From Dendrobium chrysotoxum (lineage: Eukaryota; Streptophyta; Magnoliopsida; Asparagales; Orchidaceae): a stretch of 64,000 bases of DNA. Location: positions 2,232,001-2,296,000 of the forward strand of contig CM034303.1 of assembly GCA_019925795.1 (NCBI GenBank). Direction: 5' to 3'. The notes under the pieces are model-generated. The model searched no databases, was not told the DNA's origin, and saw nothing but the letters and a program-made list of their open reading frames with translations. How positions within the stretch are numbered: position 1 is the stretch's first letter; every line of letters starts with the position of its first letter. Position numbers and translations under genes: made by a program. This document shows positions 11,001 to 20,032 of the stretch, one piece after another.

Positions 11001-14000
11001 GCAAAACTGAATATAAAACGCATGGTTGAATATGTTGAAAATCTATTATATATACAAGCAAACTTACACCTAGCATTAAAGATAACACCTTTAATAAAGA
11101 AGGTAAATTTATCCTCTAACAAATAAAAGCTACCTACCTTAACGTGCAAAGTGGAAATCTAAAGCTCAGTTGATATCCAAATGGGTAACAACAGATGTGA
11201 ACCATTTTGAATTTCCCAAAGTAGTAAAAGATCTCAATCAATGCATATGCACCCAAACATATATGAAACTACAATACTTAACTAGCCACGTTGTATGATA
11301 GTCAAATATAACTAAATCATAATTAAGCTTGATTGTCTATTATTATTATTTAAAGTCAAACCATAATGATAATCTTAATTATATAATCTAATCCTAAAAA
11401 CTCTAGTTAATTAATACCTAGATTAACATTTACAAAGAATTGACCTGATAAATCATAATGTCGAAAAGGGACAATGGTTCAAGCAATAATAAGATAACAA
11501 AAGTTGAAGACAATGAAACATTTGCAAGGAATAAATTAGAAACATTAATCGATTCGATGAGCTCAAAGGAAATGATGAGGTCGTCTCTTATAATGAAGTT
11601 AGAATAAGAGTGAAGGATGATGATGAAGTAACCAAAAGCTAAGCTACCGAACAATTAATGGAGATGTCATCAATGAAAACTTGAGGTTTTATGATAACTG
11701 TTTTTTGAGAGGGGAAACTCATTGCAGTCACAGAGAAGGGAGGAATAAGGCTCGTGGTAGGAAAATCTCAATGGAGAGGCTTGATCTACTGCTCAAGGGT
11801 TGCAATTGAAGGATAAAATGAGAAGAGGAAATCATGATCTTGATTATGGCTACCTATGGGAGAAGAGGAGGCTTGTGAGTAACCATAATCGATTTCCCCT
11901 TAAAAATTATGTTAGAGGTGATGAATAACGTGATTTGCAGCAGTTTTGAATGGGGATTTTTGCACACTACACTACTTACGATCTGTTTGGAGCTTCTGCA
12001 GTTATCTGTAAAAGTTGCTATAAGACAATTGTAGTAAGAATAAATTTTTTGAAAGCTATTACAGATATTATATTTTTTTCTTTTTAAAAAAGTTGGGTGA
12101 ATTTTTTTACAAATACCACACTCCAACAGATTTGTCGTAAAAAATCGATTCTCACTATAGGATTTTTCAAAAAGATGTAAGACAATTGTAATCAAATAGA
12201 GTGTGATAGGAGTCTAAAAAATAAAGCAACCAAAAAGCTGCACCAACCAGACTCTTAAGTTGTGAGGTTTTGGACTGATGCGGTTTGCTACATTTACTAT
12301 GTTGCTTGATGGGCTTGATCAAATGTTCGGCTGCTTAACCATCAAGTTTATGTTGAAGAATAGGGAAAGGATCCAAGTTCTAATTTCCACTTTATGCTGT
12401 TTTGTTTCCTCAAATAATGTGATACTATAAAAGTCTCGATAATGTTTGACTTTTCAATATTCGGAGTTTGAGTGATTCAAAGCTAACCGTTAGTGTATCA
12501 GGAAGGTCATTTACTCGATAGTTTCTCCTTTAAGCAAGTAGCACTTTCTTAATTTTACTTGGGAATATTTGGTCTCTTGAAGATAAGAAAACATGTTTTG
12601 CAAAGCGGTGTTTTTAATAGCATCCGTTGTTTGAAATTAATATTATTGTAAACTCTTCAAATACCTTAAGAACTTCTAAAATGTAAAGAAAACAAAATGA
12701 AATCTTTTAATACATGTTCTCTATTTACAAGCAATCAAATTAGTCCCTACAAAAAAATAAAAAATTGAGTTATTGTTGTACTTTGTTCCCAAAATAATTG
12801 AATTTTTCATGAAAAATATGAAGAAAAGCTTTTTTCCAGGTCCGCGCTACTCCAGGGCATACATTAGGCTGTGTTACGTATGTAACCGGCGATGGACTCA
12901 ATCAGCCAAATCCTAGGATAGCTTTCACTGGAGATGCTGTGTTGATACGTGGTTGTGGTAGGACAGATTTTCAGGTATGGTAATCTAACCATCGGCGTGG
13001 CATAACGTATGCACTGCGCTAAGTTTTTGTGGTTTATGGATGTTGGTCGAAATATGTCAGATAAAAACTTTAGGATTTTATGCCATAACATCGAATGTTA
13101 TGTTCTTAAGCTTTTTCAGAGAAACTTCAGTTACTTATTGATTTATTCCATATAATCACATAAATTATAGTTCTTGTGATTCTTTTACTTTAAATTTTTG
13201 TGACAAAATATTGCTATGCTCAGTTAATTAGAATCAGGTTGGTGACTTGAAACTATAAAGTTGATAATTATAATGTTTGCTCCTACATCAAAATATTAAA
13301 CAAATTTTTAGACAAAGATCCATGATGGTTTATAGTCATTTTATGTCTATATATATGTACTGAAGTTTGTAAATATATTTTTATACAAAGAATTTTACAA
13401 AGTTTTAGGCTAATTTTTGGTCTACTGTGCCATGGACAACCTCTGAAAACCATAATAAGTTAAATGATGCATAGGAGATTGGAGAGATTGAGAAATGAGA
13501 TGGTAACTTGTATGTCAGTTCAAAGAGCTAATGGGATTGGCGTGGGAATGATCTCCATTGAAGGATTGGGATCCAAATCATGATTGGATTTGGTTGAGTA
13601 TAGAGTTCAATTGTTTGATTTGTTTGTAACTGTTGACTTGATGTCATAATAGAACCGGAAGTTTCCTCCGGGCTGCAAGGAGTGTTGGCATATTATTAAT
13701 GAGATCATTAGAGAAGGGAGAGGGAAAAAGTAAACTTTGTAAGCTTATCAGTCCTTCACATAAGTTATCTCCCATGGATGAAAAGAAAAGGCTTCCACAG
13801 AAGGGTCCTGATTTTCTTCTAGCTTCCATAATCTTATTTTTGTGGTGTGTTGAATGATCTATGTTATTAATTTTACAGGGAGGAAGTTCACGTCAGCTCT
13901 ACCAGTCAGTCCACTCACAGGCAAGATGATCAAATAAACCATAGTTTTTTTTCTAGTTCATCTTACATATACTGCACATAGCATCTTTCAATTAATCTCC

Positions 14001-14731
14001 TTAATAAACAGATTTTCACATTGCCTAAGGAGACACTTATTTATCCTGCTCATGACTACAAGGGCTTCACCGTATGAAACATTCTCTTCATTCAATTTCA
14101 CTTCAAACTCAATGACCTTTTGCTTTGACATTTATGACCCGATTTTAAATTTAGGTTTCTACCGTTGGGGAGGAGATGCTGTACAATCCTCGTTTGACAA
14201 AGGATGAGGTAAATGCTTGCTTCCTTTTTTTCTTCTCTGTGTTACCATACAACATACTTCTGTGTGATGCTTCTGCAAGTATTGATGTAATTCAATGAAG
14301 CATTTCCTCACCTTCTGATGATACTCCTGTAATAACTTGAGTTACCGTTTCTAAAGCAGTTTTTTATATAAAACTTTCTCTAAAAAGCTGCTTTAGAAAA
14401 CAATAAAAAAGATATCGCAAACGAAGCCTAAATTATCAAATTCTGTTGAACTGCATAGAAAACTTAAAGAATTCCTAATAATTTTTTGTTTGTAATCTCA
14501 TTATCACAGGAAACTTTCAAGAGCATCATGGAAAGTAAGTACAGTGTGCCAATTACGGTTTCAGACTTCTAATATTTGTTGTTGCAAACTGTTTCTTTCT
14601 GCTAAATTTCTCTTCTTTAATTTGTAGATCTAAAATTGTCATATCCAAAGATGATTGATGTGGCAGTACCAGCAAATATGGCGTGTGGGCTGCAGGATGT
14701 TGCAGTGAAGGCTGAAGCTGCATCTTCTTAA
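5039..14731 (+). CDS. ETHE1: ETHE1-type persulfide dioxygenase (mitochondrial)
   Basis: Nine coding exons: 5039-5290, 7942-8070, 8256-8363, 12840-12974, 13879-13920, 14012-14071, 14155-14208, 14510-14534, 14628-14731; 909 nt, 302 residues. Exons keep frame exactly. The product is a metallo-beta-lactamase-fold protein. THVHADH gives H114, H116, D118 and H119; PGHT gives H170; GDAVL gives D195; GRTDF and AHDYKGF follow. Family knowledge: a mononuclear iron dioxygenase oxidises glutathione persulfide to sulfite in the mitochondrial matrix, in sulfide and cysteine catabolism. The first 41 residues, before an alternative Met at 5162, are Arg/Leu-rich like a transit peptide, so I chose 5039. Intron 5 has a GC donor. 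Intron 1 (2.65 kb) and intron 3 (4.5 kb) carry transposon debris. Confidence 0.96.
5870..6060 (+). pseudogene. RTE-type LINE 3' end fragment in ETHE1 intron 1
   Basis: A short frame ending in TAG at 6020-6022 reads TWLENIRNDLSVLNLN and then TQWRKKIHVADLM. That is the C-terminal tail of plant RTE-clade non-LTR retrotransposons. It is followed by GTGGGATAAAGCCTTGATATTG and a TTG-rich tail, the usual simple-repeat 3' end of this clade. Only the last few hundred bases are present, as expected from 5' truncation during reverse transcription. Confidence 0.75.
7490..7740 (-). pseudogene. Ty1/copia RNase H remnant in ETHE1 intron 1
   Basis: On the minus strand, pieces resembling EAVLLKACSTIYNGKSRHIS and NYMRSGNNLVDPLNK can be read. 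They match the copia RNase H end, where a Ser-Lys-His-Ile motif precedes an ADPLTK-type motif. Stops interrupt the frame. The neighbouring 6440-7490 stretch may be the rest of the same decayed copy, including an LTR, but I see no second LTR to prove it. Confidence 0.6.
9363..9677 (-). CDS. Hypothetical 104-residue protein with C-terminal membrane segment
   Basis: I do not recognise this frame. It starts MADPKIDHGFVEDPHGRIDI, has an acidic N-terminal part (residues 1-60) and a Ser/Thr/Pro linker (66-80, with a TTTT run). A hydrophobic helix at 82-98 (GVFVLVVASLGVLALLL) is followed by a short basic-polar tail. That is the layout of a small tail-anchored membrane protein. It lies antisense within ETHE1 intron 3, beside a G-rich segment that looks inserted, so it may belong to an unidentified mobile element. 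No homology can be claimed. Confidence 0.35.
   Translation of the reverse strand: MADPKIDHGFVEDPHGRIDILRSPFFEFTPDFDNSVEEYVDRILYQLTLSTEEHILLGRWYVVNHPSTSPTSTTAPTTTTRGVFVLVVASLGVLALLLRQTLPL
9678..10830. other. G-rich insertion-like segment in ETHE1 intron 3
   Basis: Base composition changes from AT-rich intron to purine/G-rich DNA (GGGAGAGGGA, GGCGGGT, GCCGGCGGTGGG) and back to AT-rich at about 10560. On the minus strand this would be the upstream region of the 104-residue frame. I could not find terminal repeats or a target-site duplication. Plus-strand open frames here are composition artefacts. Confidence 0.4.
11978..12258. mobile_element. Possible MITE in ETHE1 intron 3
   Basis: The left end GATCTGTTTGGAGCTTCTGC and the right end AAGCTGCACCAACCAGACTC are imperfectly complementary, as in plant hAT-like MITEs with a CTGTTTGGAGC-type end. 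The segment is about 280 bp, AT-rich inside and non-coding, with a repeated TAAGACAATTGTA. The ends were judged by eye and no clear duplication was found. Confidence 0.4.
13921..14011 (+). other. ETHE1: GC-AG intron of ETHE1
   Basis: Exon 5 ends CACTCACAG and the intron begins GCAAGATG, ending AAACAG before ATTTTCACATTG. The strongly conserved protein stretch SVHSQIFTLPK spans the junction without loss or gain, and no GT donor nearby preserves it. CAG|GCAAG is the usual form of the minor GC donor handled by the major spliceosome. The other seven introns of the gene start with GT. Confidence 0.9.
14340..14432. mobile_element. Degraded copy of the GTTTGGGACGG palindromic MITE
   Basis: This sits in ETHE1 intron 7. 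The right arm AAGCTGCTTTAGAAAACAAT and the end CGCAAACGAAGCCTAAA match the MITE family seen at 36571-36810, 43080-43215 and 50160-50408. The left terminus is lost beyond TTACCGTTTCTAAAGCAG. Confidence 0.6.
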
Positions 14732-15723
14732 ACATTCAAAGCTAAGCTGTGTTTGAATAGTTTCCTGTTGATATTAATGGGCTGTTTGGTATCTTATTTT
14801 AAGCAGATTTTCAGTAATAGAACTTCTGGGATTTCAAATACATACTTAAAAAAAACAATTTTTTTTTTGTAAATATCGCTTTTAAATGAATTAAGCTGCT
14901 GCTTGTTAGATAAAAGGGGTAGTTTCCCCTTTCAACGGGCAATTTTGCTTGCTTCTATTTTTTTAAAAATATTTTTTGCTTAAAAATTTAGCCAACATAA
15001 ATTTGCTATATGTAAAATATTAATTTATGAAATAGAAGAATTGAGCTGGTACCCTACTTGTTTTTCTAAAGGATCAAAATAATCTCTGATGATATAAAAG
15101 TAGTAATTTGATCTCTTAACTTTTTTAAATAGGGACTAAATTATTTTTTTGTGAGATTATTTAGATTCTTATTTAAAAGACACAATTAGAACGAGACTTT
15201 TAAATACTTTGATGTTTCATAAAGAATTGAGAGATCATTTTAGTAGATTTGATCATTCTATCAAAGTTGTAACAATGCTGTGATAATAGAGTTGCTATCT
15301 ATCAAGTTTTATTTGCTTAACAATTATGATTAGGGGTGTAGTGAGTCATGCTGACTCATGAGCCGGCTTGAGCTTAACTTGATAAATAACTCATGAGCTG
15401 AGCTTGAGTCAGTTTCGAATCTACTCATTAGCCCGCAAACTAACTCATTCTAAAAAAAATATTTTTATTAAATAGATTAGAATTCAAGAGTAAAAATGTA
15501 GAGTTATTATAAATATTTAAAAATTATAACTCACTTTTTTATATCAAGTGATTATTTATTATTTATCTTTAAATTTCTCTTTTTTTATAACTTTATTATA
15601 CTAATTATTTGAATCATAATCATTTTCACACTTTTGTTACAAATGAATTTTCTTGTGAGCCGACTTAACTCAAAATATTAAGCTGGAGCTCAAATTAGAG
15701 GTGATTCGAGCTTAACCCGGCTC

Positions 15724-15777
<54 letters not shown>

Positions 15778-15908
15778 GCCAAGTCAAGAGCCGGCTCAAA
15801 GCATAAAAGTTCAATGAAATACATGTAAATTGTCCTAATAGAAACTGTAATTGCGAAAATGGATTCTATCAAAGCATAAATCACTCCAAATGAAGCTGAG
15901 AAGAAACT
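14732..15908. other. Intergenic space between convergent ETHE1 and PMI1
   Basis: It holds the ETHE1 3' untranslated region, an AT-rich stretch, and from 15335 a segment rich in GAGCCGGCTTGAGCTTAACT-type phrases. Inverted counterparts occur at 15715-15725 and 15780-15800, around a (TA)n run. The phrases look like a decayed inverted-repeat element starting AGGGGTGT. No gene seen. Confidence 0.6.
15727..15772. repeat. (TA)n microsatellite
   Basis: An uninterrupted TA run of about 46 bp downstream of the PMI1 stop. It is flanked by inverted GAGCCGG-type sequences and could itself form a hairpin. Confidence 0.95.
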
Positions 15909-18365
15909 TTATAGACAAGGAAGCCTAACATCAGGATTGCGAGTTGCCTTCAGCCACATATCAGCCATTAATCTTGCAGAAAAGCTCCAGATTAAGTTCT
16001 TTCCTCCTTTCTCTTCCCCCTCTCTGCTCTTCTTCACACCCTTCACCACTCCATAAGCCACCAACCACTGCATAGCCGTTAGTCTCTGTCTCTCCCCATC
16101 CCAGACACTCCTCTTCCTCCCTAAACTCAGCTTCATTCCTCCAACATGTAAGCTTCCCACTTTGAACCCCTCCTCCCCGCCTCCCGGGCCGCCGCCAACT
16201 CTCGTCGCCTGAACCATCACGATCATTGGAGCTCCGACAGCCTCATACCGTCTCACTGGATCCCTCAACTGAACCAAAACCATCAAAATAACTCCTTTAG
16301 CTTCACCATTATCTTGCTTTAACCAATCCTCGAGTATGACAGCGGAGTCAAGAATGGAGCTTCCATTGCTTTCGATAACTGGTGAAACGTCGAAAGGGGC
16401 TTCCTCTTCTGCCACTCCAGCTTCTACCTTAAGCCCTTCAACCGCCATTGTCTCCATCTTCTGCAATGAGAACGAGAGAATTTCCTCCATGGACACCAAT
16501 GGTTCCTCTCTCACATTCCAAATCCCAGTTAAAATTCTCTCTTTTCTCCCCTCATTCATTGCTTTAGCCATTGATTTCAGGCCAGCTACAGACTTAGCTG
16601 CAGTAGAGTTAGCCCTTTCTTTCTTTCTTCCAGTTACAATAGCTGATGCAATTCCTTCAAAAGCAATCTGTTCTGCAGTTTTACCTATGAGCTCATCCAT
16701 GGAAGTTAGTGACAGCAGCTTTGATCCAAGCTCTTCAAATCCCTTTGCTGAAACCTTCTGGAAGATTTCGATCCCGGCTGAGGGCTTAGGATCATTGATG
16801 ATGATTGGTTTGGAGACCTGCATTGCAAGTTTCGGCGTTTCCCTTTTCAAAATTTCGATATCAAATGGATTCATGGAGGTTAAATATCCTCCATCTCTTG
16901 TGTGAACAACTGAGCCTAGACCCCTCCCTAGATCAGAAAGATAGCTTTTTTCCTCTTCTTCAGGACCTTCTTTCGCTTCAGTCTTCAATGAGTAGTTAGC
17001 TATTTCTTTATCACCTTCAAGCTCCAGCATCTGAAGAAACTCCCTTGTTGCCGTCTCTTCCTCAGCATCAAGCTCATGAGCTTCTCCTGGCTGTGGCTCT
17101 TCGCCTCCCTCATTGATCATCATGGATTCAAGAGCTTTGATTTGGTTTGCGATTGAGTCGAGCTCTGTCAATCTGAGTGAGTGTGCATTGTCGTGCACTA
17201 CTTCCTTCACAACCTCGCTCGAGGCTGAGGCCTGATCTGATGCCACCTCGACCTCTTCCTCCCCTCCAAAACCGACCTCAACTCCCTTATCAATAACATC
17301 AAATTCTGGGAGATCAAGATCTTCAGTCTTGGCCTCTGGCTCAGGCTGAAGTTTTGGTGAAGGGTCATCATCCAAGCTGAATTCTTCAATCCCTGTGAAT
17401 TCTGGAGCTGAATTTCCATCCTTGGAAGGCAGCGGTGCTGGTCGCATCGCCCTCGGGCTCGAGATACTAAATGACGACTTCGACTGCCGTCGAGCGAAGG
17501 AAGAAGATGAGTCACCCAACACTTTGGAGCCCAATCCGGTTGAAACCTCAGATGCCTGGCTATAAATTCCTACTCCACCATCCTCCATGATCTGAAACCC
17601 CAACTTGATTACCAATTCTCCTCCTTTGGCCTTACCAGAGAGCTTGAACACTGTGTCCCATTGCCTAATTCTAGACCCCTCAAAGCTCCTCTCCATGGAC
17701 TCTTTCACCAGCAAGCTCAGATCGACTGAGCTCCGGCCGAAGTCGAGCTCGGGAGCATCAATTGCAATAGGGGAGATGACAAAAACACGGGGCTCAAACC
17801 TGAGCGGCTTCCCCGAGCTTCCTCCACCGTTGCAATAAACATGGCTTTTGATAAAGAGAGTTTCTTCGAAATCGGCGGCGCCTTGCAAGACTCTAGCTGG
17901 CATGGTCTTAACAGCCCCCTCCTTTGACTCCTTCTTCCGGACATCGACGGATAGGCGGATGCCGTTCATCGAGGCAGGGAGGGATTGAATTGTCACGACT
18001 TCGACGGAGAAGAGAATGGAGAGGCGGTGCTTTCCGATGTGCGAAATAGCGCGAAGTGGTTTCCAGCTCCAAATCCCCTTCTTCTCCGTGTTGCTCGGGG
18101 TGTCAAACAAGGCGGAGGGTGGATCCGAAGATATGGATTTGGGTTGCGGACGAGAGCGAAAGGGAGACATGGATAAGCGGCGGGGGCGAGTGCGGGGGTC
18201 AGAGGAAGGGGTATTGGTGGTTTGGGCGTGGTCGGAGTGGGGGATAGCATTGGAGGTGCGGGGAAGGGCGAGAGACGCCGTGCGCCGGGCTGTGTGGGCT
18301 TGGTATAGAGACTGGCTCAGGGCGTCGAGCTCCTGGAGGAGCTTGCTATTGTCGACGTCGGCCAT
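15909..18365 (-). CDS. PMI1: PLASTID MOVEMENT IMPAIRED 1 (PMI1)
   Basis: Single exon, 818 residues, close to the size of Arabidopsis PMI1. The N-terminus has the family signature LLQELDALSQSLYQAHTARR, then a basic Ser/Pro-rich linker. An NT-C2 domain follows at about 97-260, from IWSWKPLRAISHIGKHRLSI through FEETLFIKSHVYC to ELVIKLGFQIM. After it come an acidic linker with AHSLRLTELDSIANQIKALE (about 400), and the conserved C-terminal block with GLGSVVHTRDGGYLTSMNPF and a Met-rich core. Family knowledge: PMI1 is a plant-specific, plasma-membrane-associated protein needed for light-driven chloroplast relocation through short actin filaments. The start at 18363-18365 gives the family N-terminus. 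It is head-to-head with the pyruvate carrier gene and tail-to-tail with ETHE1. Confidence 0.96.
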   Translation of the reverse strand: MADVDNSKLLQELDALSQSLYQAHTARRTASLALPRTSNAIPHSDHAQTTNTPSSDPRTRPRRLSMSPFRSRPQPKSISSDPPSALFDTPSNTEKKGIWSWKPLRAISHIGKHRLSILFSVEVVTIQSLPASMNGIRLSVDVRKKESKEGAVKTMPARVLQGAADFEETLFIKSHVYCNGGGSSGKPLRFEPRVFVISPIAIDAPELDFGRSSVDLSLLVKESMERSFEGSRIRQWDTVFKLSGKAKGGELVIKLGFQIMEDGGVGIYSQASEVSTGLGSKVLGDSSSSFARRQSKSSFSISSPRAMRPAPLPSKDGNSAPEFTGIEEFSLDDDPSPKLQPEPEAKTEDLDLPEFDVIDKGVEVGFGGEEEVEVASDQASASSEVVKEVVHDNAHSLRLTELDSIANQIKALESMMINEGGEEPQPGEAHELDAEEETATREFLQMLELEGDKEIANYSLKTEAKEGPEEEEKSYLSDLGRGLGSVVHTRDGGYLTSMNPFDIEILKRETPKLAMQVSKPIIINDPKPSAGIEIFQKVSAKGFEELGSKLLSLTSMDELIGKTAEQIAFEGIASAIVTGRKKERANSTAAKSVAGLKSMAKAMNEGRKERILTGIWNVREEPLVSMEEILSFSLQKMETMAVEGLKVEAGVAEEEAPFDVSPVIESNGSSILDSAVILEDWLKQDNGEAKGVILMVLVQLRDPVRRYEAVGAPMIVMVQATRVGGGPGGGEEGFKVGSLHVGGMKLSLGRKRSVWDGERQRLTAMQWLVAYGVVKGVKKSREGEEKGGKNLIWSFSARLMADMWLKATRNPDVRLPCL

Positions 18366-18666
18366 GGGAGGAGAAGGATGCAGGGATGGAGCCGTGGCGG
18401 GAGGGATAAAGGAGGTTAGGCAGCGGAAGGGAAATGGGCCGTAGAAGTTTGGATGGGGTTGAGGGAAATGAATGGAGGAGGTGAGTGTGAGTAGCCATGG
18501 AAAGGGACAGTGGTCGGGAGGAATGATTGATCAGTTCCGGTTGGGATTTTTTTTATCGTGCGGCTCTGTTTGGAGTTTCGGCGCGAATGTGGACAACGGA
18601 CATTTAAAAAGTATTTAACGGTCATGTGGGGTTTTGCAATGCTCGGAGATTCGGGATAATGATAAC

Positions 18667-18716
<50 letters not shown>

Positions 18717-20032
18717 TTAATTAATTTGTTATTTTTTTCAAATATGCTTATTTTTTTTAATTAACAAAGATGGGAAAACTTCAAAATTGTATTACTTCTC
18801 AGTAATTTTGATAGTTATCACCATACATTATCGATTTTACACTCCATATGTAAAAGATCAGGTTAGAGCAAATTTAATAATTTTTTAATTTTTAGGGTTT
18901 AGGATGCAATTTTTATACATTTTAAGGATTATGTAATTTTTTTTCATTTTCATAAGAAAATGATGAAAATACAAAATAGTTTTGAATTTTTTCTCTTTTT
19001 TATTTTTTTCTTATTCATATTCCTTTTACTTAATTGACTTCAATTAAGCTCCTTAAAAATTTATGGTTAAAAAATAAGGGTTATGTGGTTCAAGAAAAAA
19101 TATAGAGAAAGAATAGGGGTGTTGAAAATAATTTTTAAAATTATCTCATATTTTTTTTTTCAAATTTTTAGAAAATATTTAATATTTTTGTGGAGTTTCT
19201 TTTTTTTCTCATTGTCTTTTTCATAAATTGTTTGTTTTCTTTTATTAATTATATATCTCTTACTCAAATTTGAATAAATTTCTTTTCATAAACAAATTAA
19301 AATAATTTCAAATTAAATTAAATTAAATTAATCTTGGACGAATTTTGCAATATTTTGATCTATTTTTAAAATAAATGTAATATTTATTTCTCACGTATTG
19401 CACTCATTTTAAAGCATTTTTAAAGATTTTAAAATTTTATTTATTTTTTATGAAAATAAATTTTCAAATAATAAGTTTTATTTAAAAAATAAAATATTAA
19501 TTCAATAATCAATAAAAAGTTGCATACGTGATAAAATATAAATAATAGATAATTTAATAATTTTTTAACCCATCTCTCTCTCTCCTCATAATCCAAGTTG
19601 ATCATAAACGCGCCATTTCGCTTTGCCGGCGCTGTCTTAACGAGTTTGGTCAACGGAAGAATCGCCGGCGGAAAGCTCCAGGACGGGAGCTTAGAGGTGA
19701 CCCTTCCCTCAGTCCTATCTCTCACTCTACTTCGGATTAGTTAGCCGATCTATTATTTTAAAGATTCTACATATATTTTGTTTTCAATTTTTTGTTTTTG
19801 AAGATTTCAAGCTTTTGTTTTTTCCTTTCAAAATTTAAAGCCGAAACGCAAACCCTAGATACTGATGGATTGATTAATCATTAGAGAATGGTTCTGATTG
19901 GAATTCCTTTGTTATATGCTTGCATTATTGATGTTTAAATTGATTTTGTTTGTCTACAGAGTGAGATTTTCCTGCTGAGAGAAAGGTAGGGAGGGTGGTA
20001 AGTAGATAGAAGCTAAAAAGGATTTTTTTTTA
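18366..20032. promoter_or_regulatory. Shared upstream region of divergent PMI1 and MPC genes
   Basis: This 1.67-kb gap lies between two divergent start codons. The PMI1 side (18366-18650) is GC-richer. The middle (18660-19560) is very AT-rich with a (TA)n run and no open frame worth calling. From 19560 a CT-rich leader of the carrier gene begins. A plausible 5'-UTR intron runs from GTGACC at 19697 to the CTACAG ending at 19959. Both promoters must lie here, but I see no convincing TATA box for either. Confidence 0.5.
18668..18710. repeat. (TA)n microsatellite
   Basis: An uninterrupted TA run of about 42 bp, 300 bp upstream of the PMI1 start. PMI1 is thus bracketed by two long TA runs. Confidence 0.95.

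Noticed and set aside
16336..16905. 189-codon plus-strand open frame
   Set aside because: It is antisense within PMI1, whose minus-strand frame is fully conserved with the family.
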